This document shows positions 24,011-31,958 of a stretch of DNA of 64,000 nt, one piece after another. The stretch is from DB1 sp049323655. GTDB taxonomy: Bacteria; Desulfobacterota; Desulfobulbia; Desulfobulbales; SURF-16. The notes under the pieces were generated by a model. It searched no databases. It was not told the DNA's origin and saw nothing but the letters and a program-made list of their open reading frames with translations. The first letter of the stretch is position 1. Every line of letters starts with the position of its first letter. The stretch covers positions 91,721 to 155,720 of the forward strand of contig JBMONO010000043.1 of assembly GCA_049323655.1 (NCBI GenBank), given 5' to 3'. The translations under genes and the position numbers were made by a program.

Positions 24011-24497
24011 GATTGTTTCTCCTGTGTATGTGTGTAAGGTTTATGTCGAGAGACTGTCGGGGGACTGCGGCTCTTCCCGGGCCGACTGACTATCCTGGTC
24101 GCGCTCTCTGGCTTTTGGGGGGATCGCTGCGCTGCCGGCTTGGTGCCAACCTCTCGGCCCGTGGTCGGACTGACTGGGAGCGATCTCCCTGTTGTCCGGG
24201 TATAAAAAGCAACAGGTGTGCCATGAAGGGATAAAATTTATAATATGTTGATATCATGATTTTTTTTTATCATTCCCGGAAGTTGCGGTGGGAGGGGTTG
24301 TGTTGCATAATGAAACGATCGGTGCGGGGGGCAGGGTTTTTTTATTGTGAAAACAAGGACATTCTTGCTGTTGCGTTTTATTAATAATTATGTTGCATTA
24401 TGCATCGGTTCGAACGCAAAAGCCATTGGCTTTTTAGGGAAAGTGAGGTAGATCAGAAAAAATGCAAAGGCACTGAGGTCAAGGGCGGGAGGGAACG
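24011..24497. other. Intergenic region of 487 bp upstream of the Lon-receiver gene
   Basis: No supported gene. The last 200 bp become AT-rich and contain two related decamers, ttgcataatg (from about 24304) and ttgcattatg (from about 24393), that may mark regulatory sites for the protease gene. No heat-shock (sigma-32) or CIRCE consensus could be recognised. Confidence 0.4.
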
Positions 24498-26525
24498 ATG
24501 GGGCTGTTCAGCAAATGGCAGGGGCCGGAAGTGGAAGTGGAAGTGGAAGAGGAGGAGCAGGGGGCACCGGAGCTTGCCAAGCTGCAGGAGGCGGTTCTTC
24601 GGGCGGAGATGCCGCCGGTGGCGGAAAAGGCTGCCCTGCGGGAGCTCGCCAAGCTGGAGAAAACAAACAGCGGCGCCACCGAGTACTCCATCGGGGTCAA
24701 TTATCTCGAATATCTGGTCAGCCTGCCGTGGAACGCCTGTTCCGAGGATAATCTCGACATTACTCATGCCCAGCAGGTCCTTGATGAGGACCATTTCGGC
24801 CTGGATGAGGTCAAAGAGCGCATTATCGAATATCTGGCGGTGCGCATCCTTCGCCTTGCGGTTCGCCATGCCGTCCTGCTGGTCGATGATGATGCGACGG
24901 CCCGGGCCAACATGGAACATGTTCTCTCCCGGGAGGGCTATGACGTCACTGCGGTGGCCGGCGGCAGGGAGGCGGTGGCGCTGCTCGACAAAAAACGGTT
25001 CGACCTGGTGCTGACCGACCTGAAGATGGAAGGAGTGGACGGCATGGACGTGCTGGCGGCGGCCAAGGAGGCGCATCCGCAAACCCAGGTCATCATCGTT
25101 ACCGGCTATGCCACCACGCCGGTGGCGGTTGAGGCGATGAAAAAAGGCTCCTTTTATGTGCTGGCCAAACCGCTCAAGCTCGACGAACTGCGGGCCACGA
25201 TCAAAGAGGCCCTGTCCGGCCGGCAACAGCAGCTCGGCGCCAAAGGACCGATCCTCTGTTTTGTCGGACCGCCCGGCACCGGCAAGACCTCATTGCAGAA
25301 ATCCATCGCCAAATGCCTCGGCCGTCAGTTTATCCGTATCTCTCTGGCCGGGATGAAGGATGAGGCGGAAATTCGCGGCCACCGGCGCAGTTATGTCGGC
25401 GCCCTGCCTGGCCGTATCATTCAGGAAATCCGGCGGGCCGGCACGAAAAACCCTCTGATCATGCTCGACGAAATCGACAAGATCGGCCAGGATTTCAAGG
25501 GGGATCCGGCCTCGGCCCTGCTGGAAGTGCTCGACCACAACCAGAACAGCCACTTTATCGACAATTATCTCGATCTGCCCTTTGACCTTTCCCGGGTGAT
25601 GTTCATCGCCACCGCCAACACCATCGACCCCATCCCGGCCCCTTTGCTCGACCGGCTCGAACTGCTTTATTTTTCCGGCTACACCGAGGAGGAAAAGGAA
25701 AGCATCGCCTTCCACTATCTCATTCCCCGGGAAATCGACGAGGCGGGGCTGGCGCCCGGCGCGCTCACCTTCACCCCGGAGGCGGTGCGGAAAATCGTGC
25801 GGGAATACACCCAGGAGGCGGGGTTGCGTAACATCAAGCGGCAGCTTGCCGCCATCTGTCGCAAGACGGCGCGGGAAATGTTGCGCAGCGGCAATCAGTA
25901 TGAGGGGGTCAACATCACCGCCGAACTGGTCGAACAGTACCTCGGACCGCGTAAGTTTTTTATGGAAAGCGTCGATGAGCGGGAGCGGGCCGGAGTCGCC
26001 ACCGGGCTTGCCCTGACCGAGGCGGGCGGCCGGATCCTGTTTATCGAGGCCACCATCATGCGCGGCAAGGAACATCTCATCCTCACCGGTTCGCTCGGCG
26101 CGGTGATGAAGGAGTCGGCCCAGGCGGCGCTGAGTTATGTGCGCAGCAATGCCGGACATTTCGGCATCAATGATGATTTCTTCGCGGACCGCGATATTCA
26201 TATCCATGTCCCAGCAGGAGCGATCCCCAAGGACGGGCCGTCCGCCGGGCTGACCATGGCGATTGCCCTTATTTCCCTGCTGACCGGCCGACCGGTGCGG
26301 CGGGATGTTGCCCTGACCGGAGAATTGACCTTGAGCGGCCGCATTCTGCCGGTGGGCGGCATCCGCGATAAGATCCTCGCTGCCCGTCGAGCCGGGATCG
26401 GCACCGTTATTCTGCCTTTGGCCAATGTCGCCGATCTGCGGGAGATTCCGCTCGATGTCCAGCGCGATCTGACCATCGTCACCACCGCTGAGGTCGAGGA
26501 GGTGGTGGCCCTGGCCCTGCGGTAA
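24498..26525 (+). CDS. Lon-type ATP-dependent protease with an embedded response-regulator receiver domain
   Basis: The 675-residue protein lacks the Lon N-terminal substrate domain and has a 20-residue acidic stretch instead. Residues 62-116 match the segment that precedes the Lon ATPase (YLVSLPWNACSEDNLDIT, then KERIIEYLAVR). A complete receiver domain is inserted at about 124-240, with acidic DDD (130-132), phosphoacceptor Asp174 (LTDLKM), Thr202 (VTGYA) and Lys224 (LAKP). The ATPase resumes with Walker A GPPGTGKT (257-264) and Walker B IMLDEID (321-327). The protease domain has Ser582 (DGPSAG) and Lys625, 43 residues apart as in classical Lon. It appears enzymatically complete. Phosphorylation-controlled proteolysis is the inference. 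No cognate kinase is adjacent. Confidence 0.92.
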   Translation: MGLFSKWQGPEVEVEVEEEEQGAPELAKLQEAVLRAEMPPVAEKAALRELAKLEKTNSGATEYSIGVNYLEYLVSLPWNACSEDNLDITHAQQVLDEDHFGLDEVKERIIEYLAVRILRLAVRHAVLLVDDDATARANMEHVLSREGYDVTAVAGGREAVALLDKKRFDLVLTDLKMEGVDGMDVLAAAKEAHPQTQVIIVTGYATTPVAVEAMKKGSFYVLAKPLKLDELRATIKEALSGRQQQLGAKGPILCFVGPPGTGKTSLQKSIAKCLGRQFIRISLAGMKDEAEIRGHRRSYVGALPGRIIQEIRRAGTKNPLIMLDEIDKIGQDFKGDPASALLEVLDHNQNSHFIDNYLDLPFDLSRVMFIATANTIDPIPAPLLDRLELLYFSGYTEEEKESIAFHYLIPREIDEAGLAPGALTFTPEAVRKIVREYTQEAGLRNIKRQLAAICRKTAREMLRSGNQYEGVNITAELVEQYLGPRKFFMESVDERERAGVATGLALTEAGGRILFIEATIMRGKEHLILTGSLGAVMKESAQAALSYVRSNAGHFGINDDFFADRDIHIHVPAGAIPKDGPSAGLTMAIALISLLTGRPVRRDVALTGELTLSGRILPVGGIRDKILAARRAGIGTVILPLANVADLREIPLDVQRDLTIVTTAEVEEVVALALR

Positions 26526-26535
26526 GGGGCCCGGA

Positions 26536-27171
26536 TCAGGTCAGCCTGGTCAGGCCGCTGTAGAAAAAATAGCCGGCAAAAACGAGGAGAAAGGAGGCGC
26601 AGGCGGCGATGAGGCCGCGGTAAAAACGGTCTCCGAAAAAGCCCCGACCCCTGGCAATGCCATAGGAGACGAGCGAATACCAGGCGAGGTCGGCCAGGAT
26701 GTGGCCGCAGAAAAAGGTCATCACCCCGAGGGGCCCGAGGATGACGGCATGCATGATGTAACCCAGGCCGATGGTCGCCCACCAGATGGCCCAGTAAGGG
26801 TTGGCCAGGCTGAAGAGGATGCCGGCCAGGATCAGGTTGTGCCGGCGCGCCGTCTCCCCCTGACCGGCGAGGCGCAGGCCGGCCAGGCCACGGAACATGG
26901 AGAGAGACATCCAGACGAGAATAATGCCGCCGGCCAGGGCGATGGCGGCGAATACTCTGTCGTTGTTAAACAGAGGGGCCAGGCCGGTTAGCAGGGCAAG
27001 GACGAGGGCCAGTTCGAGAATGCCGTGGCCGAGCACCATCAGCGGCCCGGCGACGGCACCGCGTCGGCTGCTCTCACTGATGGTGGCGGTGAGAAAGGGG
27101 CCCGGCATCAGGGCGCCGGACAGGGCAACGGTAAAGGAGGAGAAAAAGATGGCGGCGAGACCTGCTGGCAT
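26536..27171 (-). CDS. LysE-family amino-acid/metabolite exporter
   Basis: This is a 211-residue protein with about six membrane helices. The LysE-family opening (FTVALSGALMPGPFLTATISESSRRGAVAGPLMVLGHG) and the central LANPYWAIWWATIGLGY segment are present. LysE/RhtB proteins export amino acids or small basic metabolites. It starts 18 bp after the stop of the LOG-family gene upstream on the same strand, with a GAGAGGAAA ribosome binding site, so the two probably share a transcript. The substrate is not deducible; the neighbouring large LOG protein is the only hint. Confidence 0.85.
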   Translation of the reverse strand: MPAGLAAIFFSSFTVALSGALMPGPFLTATISESSRRGAVAGPLMVLGHGILELALVLALLTGLAPLFNNDRVFAAIALAGGIILVWMSLSMFRGLAGLRLAGQGETARRHNLILAGILFSLANPYWAIWWATIGLGYIMHAVILGPLGVMTFFCGHILADLAWYSLVSYGIARGRGFFGDRFYRGLIAACASFLLVFAGYFFYSGLTRLT

Positions 27172-27189
27172 GAGATACGTTTCCTCTCC

Positions 27190-29490
27190 TCACGGGTGGC
27201 TGTGGCGCACCGCAACCAGCGCCTTTTCCAGATAGGGAGGAATGATGACCCCGGCCCGCCGTGCATTGTCGCAGGCGTGGAGGAGATCGCGGGGGATAAG
27301 ACCGGCCCGTTGCCAGTAGGCGGCCGGATCGCGGACAAAATCGGCCATGATGGTCAGCACCTCGTCATAATCGCGCACCACATGGCAGAAATTGGCCACC
27401 CAGGCCGGCGCCAGCCGCACGGTGTGCGCGCCGATCGTCTTCGGGCTGGAGGCGGTTTTCAACTGGGCCAGAGTGGACTGCCAGAGATGGGCGCCGTTTT
27501 CGCCGAGCCCGAAGGGATCGACAAAGATGTGTGGGGCGGGCAGGCTCTCGAAGAGCTTGAGATTGGTGACGGCGATGAGCAGCTCCTCGAAGGTGCCCAT
27601 GCCGCCGATGTTGTAGATCTTGAACAGTGAGGTGCGGTCGAGGATGTTCTGGCGCATGTGGCGGGCCGAGTTGTTGAAGTTGAGCAGGATCGGCGGCCGC
27701 AGGTTGGCCTTCTGGCCGATCTTTTCACTGTCGATGCCGATGCCGAAGCGGAGGATTCCCTGGTCGGCGGCGGCGTCGTCGGCAATGCGCATCACCCCGG
27801 GACCGCTGCCGTGACAGACGGCAAATCTGCCGCCGATCTCCGGCACTGTTGAGAGTTGGCGGAAGAAGCGGTGGATCTGCTCGGTCAGCACCGCGTCCGT
27901 CCCTTCCACATGGGAGCCGAACATGGCGATCATGGTGTGGACATCGGCCATTTTCTCCTTGCCCTCCCGGGTCACCCAGAATCCGCGGTGAAACTCTCTG
28001 ACATGGCGCTCGGCACCTTCGCCGAAGATCATGTAAAAGCGCGCTCCCTCCCGGCTGGAGAGATCGCAGAAGGTCTCGTAGGTGGTCTGGCCGAAGTAGA
28101 TGCTGCCGGATGGCGGTGGGCCATGATGGCCATCGGCCGCGGCGCTTTCGCTGCCGCGGATGGCGCGGCCGACAAAGACGCCGACATTGTTGCGTTTCAG
28201 CACCCGCAGGGTGTCGGTGGCCGGGAACTCGTGGGCGACAAAGACTTTGTGCAGGTTTTGGCTGCCGCCGACCAGTTCCAGGCTGTCGACAAAGGGCCGC
28301 AGGTCCGGACTGATCTGCGGGCCGCGATGGACGCCGGAGACGATGGTGCCGCGGACGACCTCGTAGACCGCCCGGTTCTGGGCGCTCTCATGCCACTCGT
28401 TTTCCAGCATCTCCCGCGGGATGTCGATGCACTGGCTGCGGGTGAGGATGCGGCCGTAGTTGCCCCGACTCGCCGGCTCGGCGCTGATGTTGTCAAACAA
28501 CGACTCGCAGGTTTCCAGGGAGAAGATGTTGGTGGCGTCGGCAAAATCCACCCCCTCGCGCATGATTTTTTCGGCCCGGCCGCCGTGCAGGACCCGGTCG
28601 GCCACCCGGGTCGTTGCCTGGTCGGCCGGATAAAGGCGCAGCCGAATGCAGAGGTTGCCGGTGGCTGCCGGGTGGTCGCCGCCGTTGAAGATCTCCACCT
28701 GACGCGGCACGCTGATGCCGGTGGTGCGCACCGCATCAAGCAGCCGGGCCGCCAGATGGAAGACACCGGGTTCGGTCAGTTCCCGTTCGATGAGACCGTT
28801 GCAGGGACCCAGTGAGATGCGCACCGCACCGCAGAGAAAATCCCCGGGCGGCAACATGTCCGGCAGGCCGCTGCGGGCAGGATACTGGATGAGGCTCAAC
28901 CCCTCCTTGGACTGGCGGAGGACGATCTGGGCGTTCTGGCCGGCGGTGAGAATGGTGGTGGAGAGCAGGTACCGAGTGTTTTCCAGCGGCAGGGTCACGA
29001 CCCCCTCGTCGCTGACCCGGGCGCCGGACGGCAGCAACAGGTGGTGACACGCCTGCATCTCCTCGATCTCCTGCCGGGAAAACGACGGTTCGAGCGGAAT
29101 AAAGAGCCGGCCGATGGTCAGCCGGCGATTGCTGTCGATGATGGCCCTGATCTCGGAAAAGAGCATGTCCGGGATATGGGGATTGAGCGAGAAAAGCTCA
29201 ATCGGCAACTCAATGCGGCGGCGCAGGGTGTCGATCTGCGGCTCTCCCTCGCCGAAATCGATATTGAGGCCGATCTGGGAATGACCGCTGCGGCCGATGA
29301 GGCAGCAGCGGTCGCGCAAGGCGCCGCGGGCGCGCAGGTCGCTCAGCACCCCGCGCAGGGTGTCGCTGGCGTCCTCCAGCCGCATGAGCCCGGCAAGTTT
29401 GGGCACACCGAGCCTCTCGTCGATGGACGGGGCTGCGGTCGGCTCCAGCAGGAGAAAGCCGTCTTCGGTGAGCAGCGGTGGGCGTTTCAT
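27190..29490 (-). CDS. Very large LOG-family (TIGR00730/lysine-decarboxylase-like fold) protein
   Basis: The C-terminal 280 residues are a LOG domain: FAVCHGSGPGVMRIADDAA and, further on, NIGGMGTFEELLIAVTNLK, equivalent to the PGGxGTxxE nucleotide-phosphate motif with Asn-Ile-Gly in front. Classical LOG proteins (190-370 residues) are phosphoribohydrolases that release cytokinin-like bases or hydrolyse nucleotides. Here about 480 additional N-terminal residues precede it, with no motif I recognise; they contain RNNVGVFVGRAIRGSESAAAD just before the LOG domain. ATG 29490 has a GGAAGGAT ribosome binding site. It is probably co-transcribed with the lysE gene. LOG catalytic activity is plausible but not demonstrated. 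Confidence 0.75.
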   Translation of the reverse strand: MKRPPLLTEDGFLLLEPTAAPSIDERLGVPKLAGLMRLEDASDTLRGVLSDLRARGALRDRCCLIGRSGHSQIGLNIDFGEGEPQIDTLRRRIELPIELFSLNPHIPDMLFSEIRAIIDSNRRLTIGRLFIPLEPSFSRQEIEEMQACHHLLLPSGARVSDEGVVTLPLENTRYLLSTTILTAGQNAQIVLRQSKEGLSLIQYPARSGLPDMLPPGDFLCGAVRISLGPCNGLIERELTEPGVFHLAARLLDAVRTTGISVPRQVEIFNGGDHPAATGNLCIRLRLYPADQATTRVADRVLHGGRAEKIMREGVDFADATNIFSLETCESLFDNISAEPASRGNYGRILTRSQCIDIPREMLENEWHESAQNRAVYEVVRGTIVSGVHRGPQISPDLRPFVDSLELVGGSQNLHKVFVAHEFPATDTLRVLKRNNVGVFVGRAIRGSESAAADGHHGPPPSGSIYFGQTTYETFCDLSSREGARFYMIFGEGAERHVREFHRGFWVTREGKEKMADVHTMIAMFGSHVEGTDAVLTEQIHRFFRQLSTVPEIGGRFAVCHGSGPGVMRIADDAAADQGILRFGIGIDSEKIGQKANLRPPILLNFNNSARHMRQNILDRTSLFKIYNIGGMGTFEELLIAVTNLKLFESLPAPHIFVDPFGLGENGAHLWQSTLAQLKTASSPKTIGAHTVRLAPAWVANFCHVVRDYDEVLTIMADFVRDPAAYWQRAGLIPRDLLHACDNARRAGVIIPPYLEKALVAVRHSHP

Positions 29491-29644
29491 GCATCAGTAT
29501 CCTTCCGGGCGTCCGGTTTTTCTGTTTGCTTCGGTGCTATTTATTGTCAGAAACGAAAGACGCCACGATGCCGACGGGCCGTGTTTTGCTGTCCGTTGTT
29601 TTCACTTTTCCGCCTGACATGGTTTTCTGGTTTTGGCGGGACCA

Positions 29645-31057
29645 TCATTTTTTGTCCTTGACGATGGTCAGTTTGACACTGACTTCGGGCCAGTGTTTCC
29701 CTTCTTCCTGCAACTGCTCCGGCACGACGAGGCGGCTCAGGACGGTGGTGCTTTCCGCCAGGCCGCTCAGGTAAATGGGCTGGGTGGTCAGGCTGTCGAT
29801 GTGCCCGGCGTTTTCAATGGTGATCGCGGCCGGGGTGATCTCCATGGCGCCGATCCGGTAGCCGGAGGGCAGGGTGCCGATGAACTGCGGGCTGACAGGC
29901 ACCTTACGCGCCTCGACCTTCTTGATTTTCACCTCGAAGTTGGCCGGCTGGATGTCGAGCAGTCGCAGTTTGTTGGGGACGACGATGGTGGCGTCGGAAA
30001 GGTCGATGCGGTGGCGGCCCGGCCCGAGCTGGGAGACATCGACCTGAACCCGCAGCTGGTAGGGGTCTACTCCGCGCAAGGTGGCGAGTGGACCTTCCAT
30101 CAGCAGTTTGACTTCCTCCTGTTTGCCGATCAGTTCGATATTTTTCGATGCCTTGCTGTACTCGATGGGGACGGTGAAGAGCATTTCGCGGATTTCGGTG
30201 CCGGATTGAATCAGGGTCAGCCAGAGGAGCACGGCCAGGGAAAAGCTGGCGCCGATCTCGGCAATGGTGCGCAGCGAGTTCTGTTTTTTCGCGACAACGC
30301 TGCCGGCAAAGGTTTCCAGCCGTCTGGCGTGCTCGGCAATGAGCCGGGCGGCATCACCCGGGCTCGTGACTCGCACCATTTCCCCGTCAAGAAAAGCGGA
30401 AACCGTTCCTCGTTCCTCGCTGACCGCGAAAACAAGGGCATCGGTTTTTTCGGCAAGGCCCATGGCGGCATGGTGGCGGGTGCCGAGATCTTTAGAAAGC
30501 CGGTTGGAAACCGAGAGAGGCAGATGGACCCCGAACCGGTCAATCCGTTCACCCTGCAGGATCACCGCGCCGTCATGGCCCGGCGAACTGGTGTCAAAGA
30601 GACTGAGCAGCAGCTGGGGACCGGCCAGGGCATCGAGGAGAACCCCCTCGGTTACCCATTGCTGCAAGGGCACCTCGCCGGGGAAGACCAACAGGGCGCC
30701 CCAGCGGCGCTCCGCCAGAGCAAAAAGCGTTTGGTCGATGATCTTTGCCGTCTCGGTCTTTTTTTCTGCGCGCCGGTGGTGATGGCCAAAGAAGAAGGTC
30801 CGTTCGAGGATGCGGCGGATCTCCGGCTGAAAGATGATGAGGAGCGCCAGCACGGCGATCTGGCTGAAGTTGGAGAAGATCCATTCAAAGCCCTGCAGCC
30901 CGAGAAGACGCGCCACCAGTGCGACCCCGGCGGCAAAGGTCAGGCCAAGGGCGATTTTCCAGGCACCGGTGGCTCGGAGAGTCCGGTAAAAAGAGTAGAG
31001 CAGCAGGGTGATCAGGGTGATATCGAGAAGAACCCGCCACTGAAGAAAATTCTGCAT
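29645..31057 (-). CDS. Diadenylate cyclase CdaA fused to YbbR/CdaR repeats
   Basis: Residues 1-90 form three membrane helices. Residues about 90-215 are a DisA_N-type diadenylate cyclase domain with the catalytic motifs HDGAVIL (161-167) and GTRHHAAMG (182-190), and so should make cyclic di-AMP. A further helix at about 252-275 (SFSLAVLLWLTLI) leads to extracytoplasmic YbbR-like repeats to residue 470 (VPIEYSKASKNIELIG, then RRHRIDLS-type segments). In Firmicutes the cyclase CdaA and its regulator CdaR (YbbR) are separate adjacent genes; here they are one 470-residue chain. ATG 31057 matches the usual CdaA N-terminus, although the frame is open to 31264. Confidence 0.87.
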   Translation of the reverse strand: MQNFLQWRVLLDITLITLLLYSFYRTLRATGAWKIALGLTFAAGVALVARLLGLQGFEWIFSNFSQIAVLALLIIFQPEIRRILERTFFFGHHHRRAEKKTETAKIIDQTLFALAERRWGALLVFPGEVPLQQWVTEGVLLDALAGPQLLLSLFDTSSPGHDGAVILQGERIDRFGVHLPLSVSNRLSKDLGTRHHAAMGLAEKTDALVFAVSEERGTVSAFLDGEMVRVTSPGDAARLIAEHARRLETFAGSVVAKKQNSLRTIAEIGASFSLAVLLWLTLIQSGTEIREMLFTVPIEYSKASKNIELIGKQEEVKLLMEGPLATLRGVDPYQLRVQVDVSQLGPGRHRIDLSDATIVVPNKLRLLDIQPANFEVKIKKVEARKVPVSPQFIGTLPSGYRIGAMEITPAAITIENAGHIDSLTTQPIYLSGLAESTTVLSRLVVPEQLQEEGKHWPEVSVKLTIVKDKK

Positions 31058-31293
31058 GTCGTTCCGAAGGGGAAAGAGATTGCGGCCGACTGTGACCGCT
31101 TTGCATGTTACAGGAAAAGGGTTGATCCGGCAAGAGCGGATCCCGGCATGATCTGTTTCTCGGCCCGAGGGTTTTTCTTTCTTTTTTCCAGGCAGTAAAA
31201 AATGGTAAAAGAGAGTTGTATGAAGGCGTCTGCCTGTGACTGAAAAGCGCGATGGCGCAAGCAAACCGACATGAAGAATGAGGAGGACAATCG

Positions 31294-31515
31294 ATGAAAA
31301 AATGCAGCTTGAACGATTTCATGGCTGAACTGAAACCATGGCTGGATCGGGATTACATCCGCCAGGCCGGACTTGACGGCAGCGGTCATTTTGTCGTCCA
31401 TTTCGTCGATGGCATGAAGAATGTTTACCATATCGACGACTGCAACGCCGAACAGGTGCAGAAGGTGCTGCGTGATCTGAAGGAGAAGGGCATCCGCATC
31501 GAAGAGCAGGGGTGA
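31294..31515 (+). CDS. Small conserved-looking protein of 73 residues
   Basis: I do not recognise the family. The product is a compact, soluble alpha/beta protein with a plausible beta-beta-alpha fold (GHFVVHFVDGMKNVYHIDDC, then AEQVQKVLRDLKEKGIRI). An AGGAGGA ribosome binding site lies 7 bp before ATG 31294, and a strong terminator follows, so it is very likely expressed. It is divergent from the CdaA-YbbR gene, and no operon partner is present. Confidence 0.7.
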   Translation: MKKCSLNDFMAELKPWLDRDYIRQAGLDGSGHFVVHFVDGMKNVYHIDDCNAEQVQKVLRDLKEKGIRIEEQG

Positions 31516-31560
31516 CGGCCGAGCGGCAGAGCGGTTGTCTTTGCCGCTGTCCCTTCCTCT

Positions 31561-31600
31561 GCCGGCAGCCTGATAAACGGGGCTGCCGGCCCTTTTTTTC
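31561..31600 (+). terminator. Rho-independent terminator after the 73-residue gene
   Basis: GCCGGCAGCC/GGCTGCCGGC, a perfect 10-bp stem, followed by CCTTTTTTTC. Confidence 0.93.
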
Positions 31601-31695
31601 TTTCCCTTGCCCGCTCCTCCCACGGCTCCGTGCGGGGCGATTCGGTCGCTGTCGTGACCGATGAAATCCCTTTTACCCTGACCGGAAATATTCTG

Positions 31696-31777
31696 TTGAC
31701 TTTTTTCGGGCCGGACTATAATAGGCGCATGAATTTTGCGCGTGCGATGGGCCGCTGATGTCGGCCCGCTTTTTTTT
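31696..31777 (+). promoter_or_regulatory. Promoter followed by terminator: candidate small RNA or leader
   Basis: TTGACT (31696-31701), a 15-bp spacer and a perfect TATAAT (31717-31722) are followed about 27 bp later by a stem GGGCCG/CGGCCC (31749-31754/31762-31767) and eight Ts. No ORF with a ribosome binding site lies between. A transcript of about 50 nt could be a small RNA or an attenuated leader of the kamA cluster. Confidence 0.5.
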
Positions 31778-31828
31778 GTAACGCGTAGCGATATCCTTAA
31801 TTGACAAACCCGTAAAAAGTCTTTTTTC

Positions 31829-31909
31829 ACCACAGAGCGCACAGAGAACGCAGAGAAAAAATCTTTAATTATAATTAGTTATCTCTGTGCGCTCTGCGGT
31901 CTCTGTGGT
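31829..31909. repeat. CACAGAG-type inverted repeat upstream of kamA
   Basis: Arms beginning accacagag and ending ctctgtggt (about 28 nt each, imperfect) flank an AT-rich 25-nt loop. The internal CACAGAG motif repeats three times per arm. Such CACAGAG repeats recur in many Proteobacteria. It ends 50 bp before the kamA start. Confidence 0.85.
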
Positions 31910-31958
31910 TAATTTTCAGTTTTTACGATTCCATCTTAATTGACTTGTGGAGAATACC

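Noticed and set aside
24013..24234. 73-codon plus-strand ORF in the 24.0-24.5 kb gap
   Set aside because: Arg- and Cys-rich translation, no ribosome binding site, and it starts inside the reverse complement of the small ORF leader.
29633..31198. 521-codon ORF opposite the CdaA-YbbR gene
   Set aside because: Composition shadow of a GC-rich gene; no recognisable motif.
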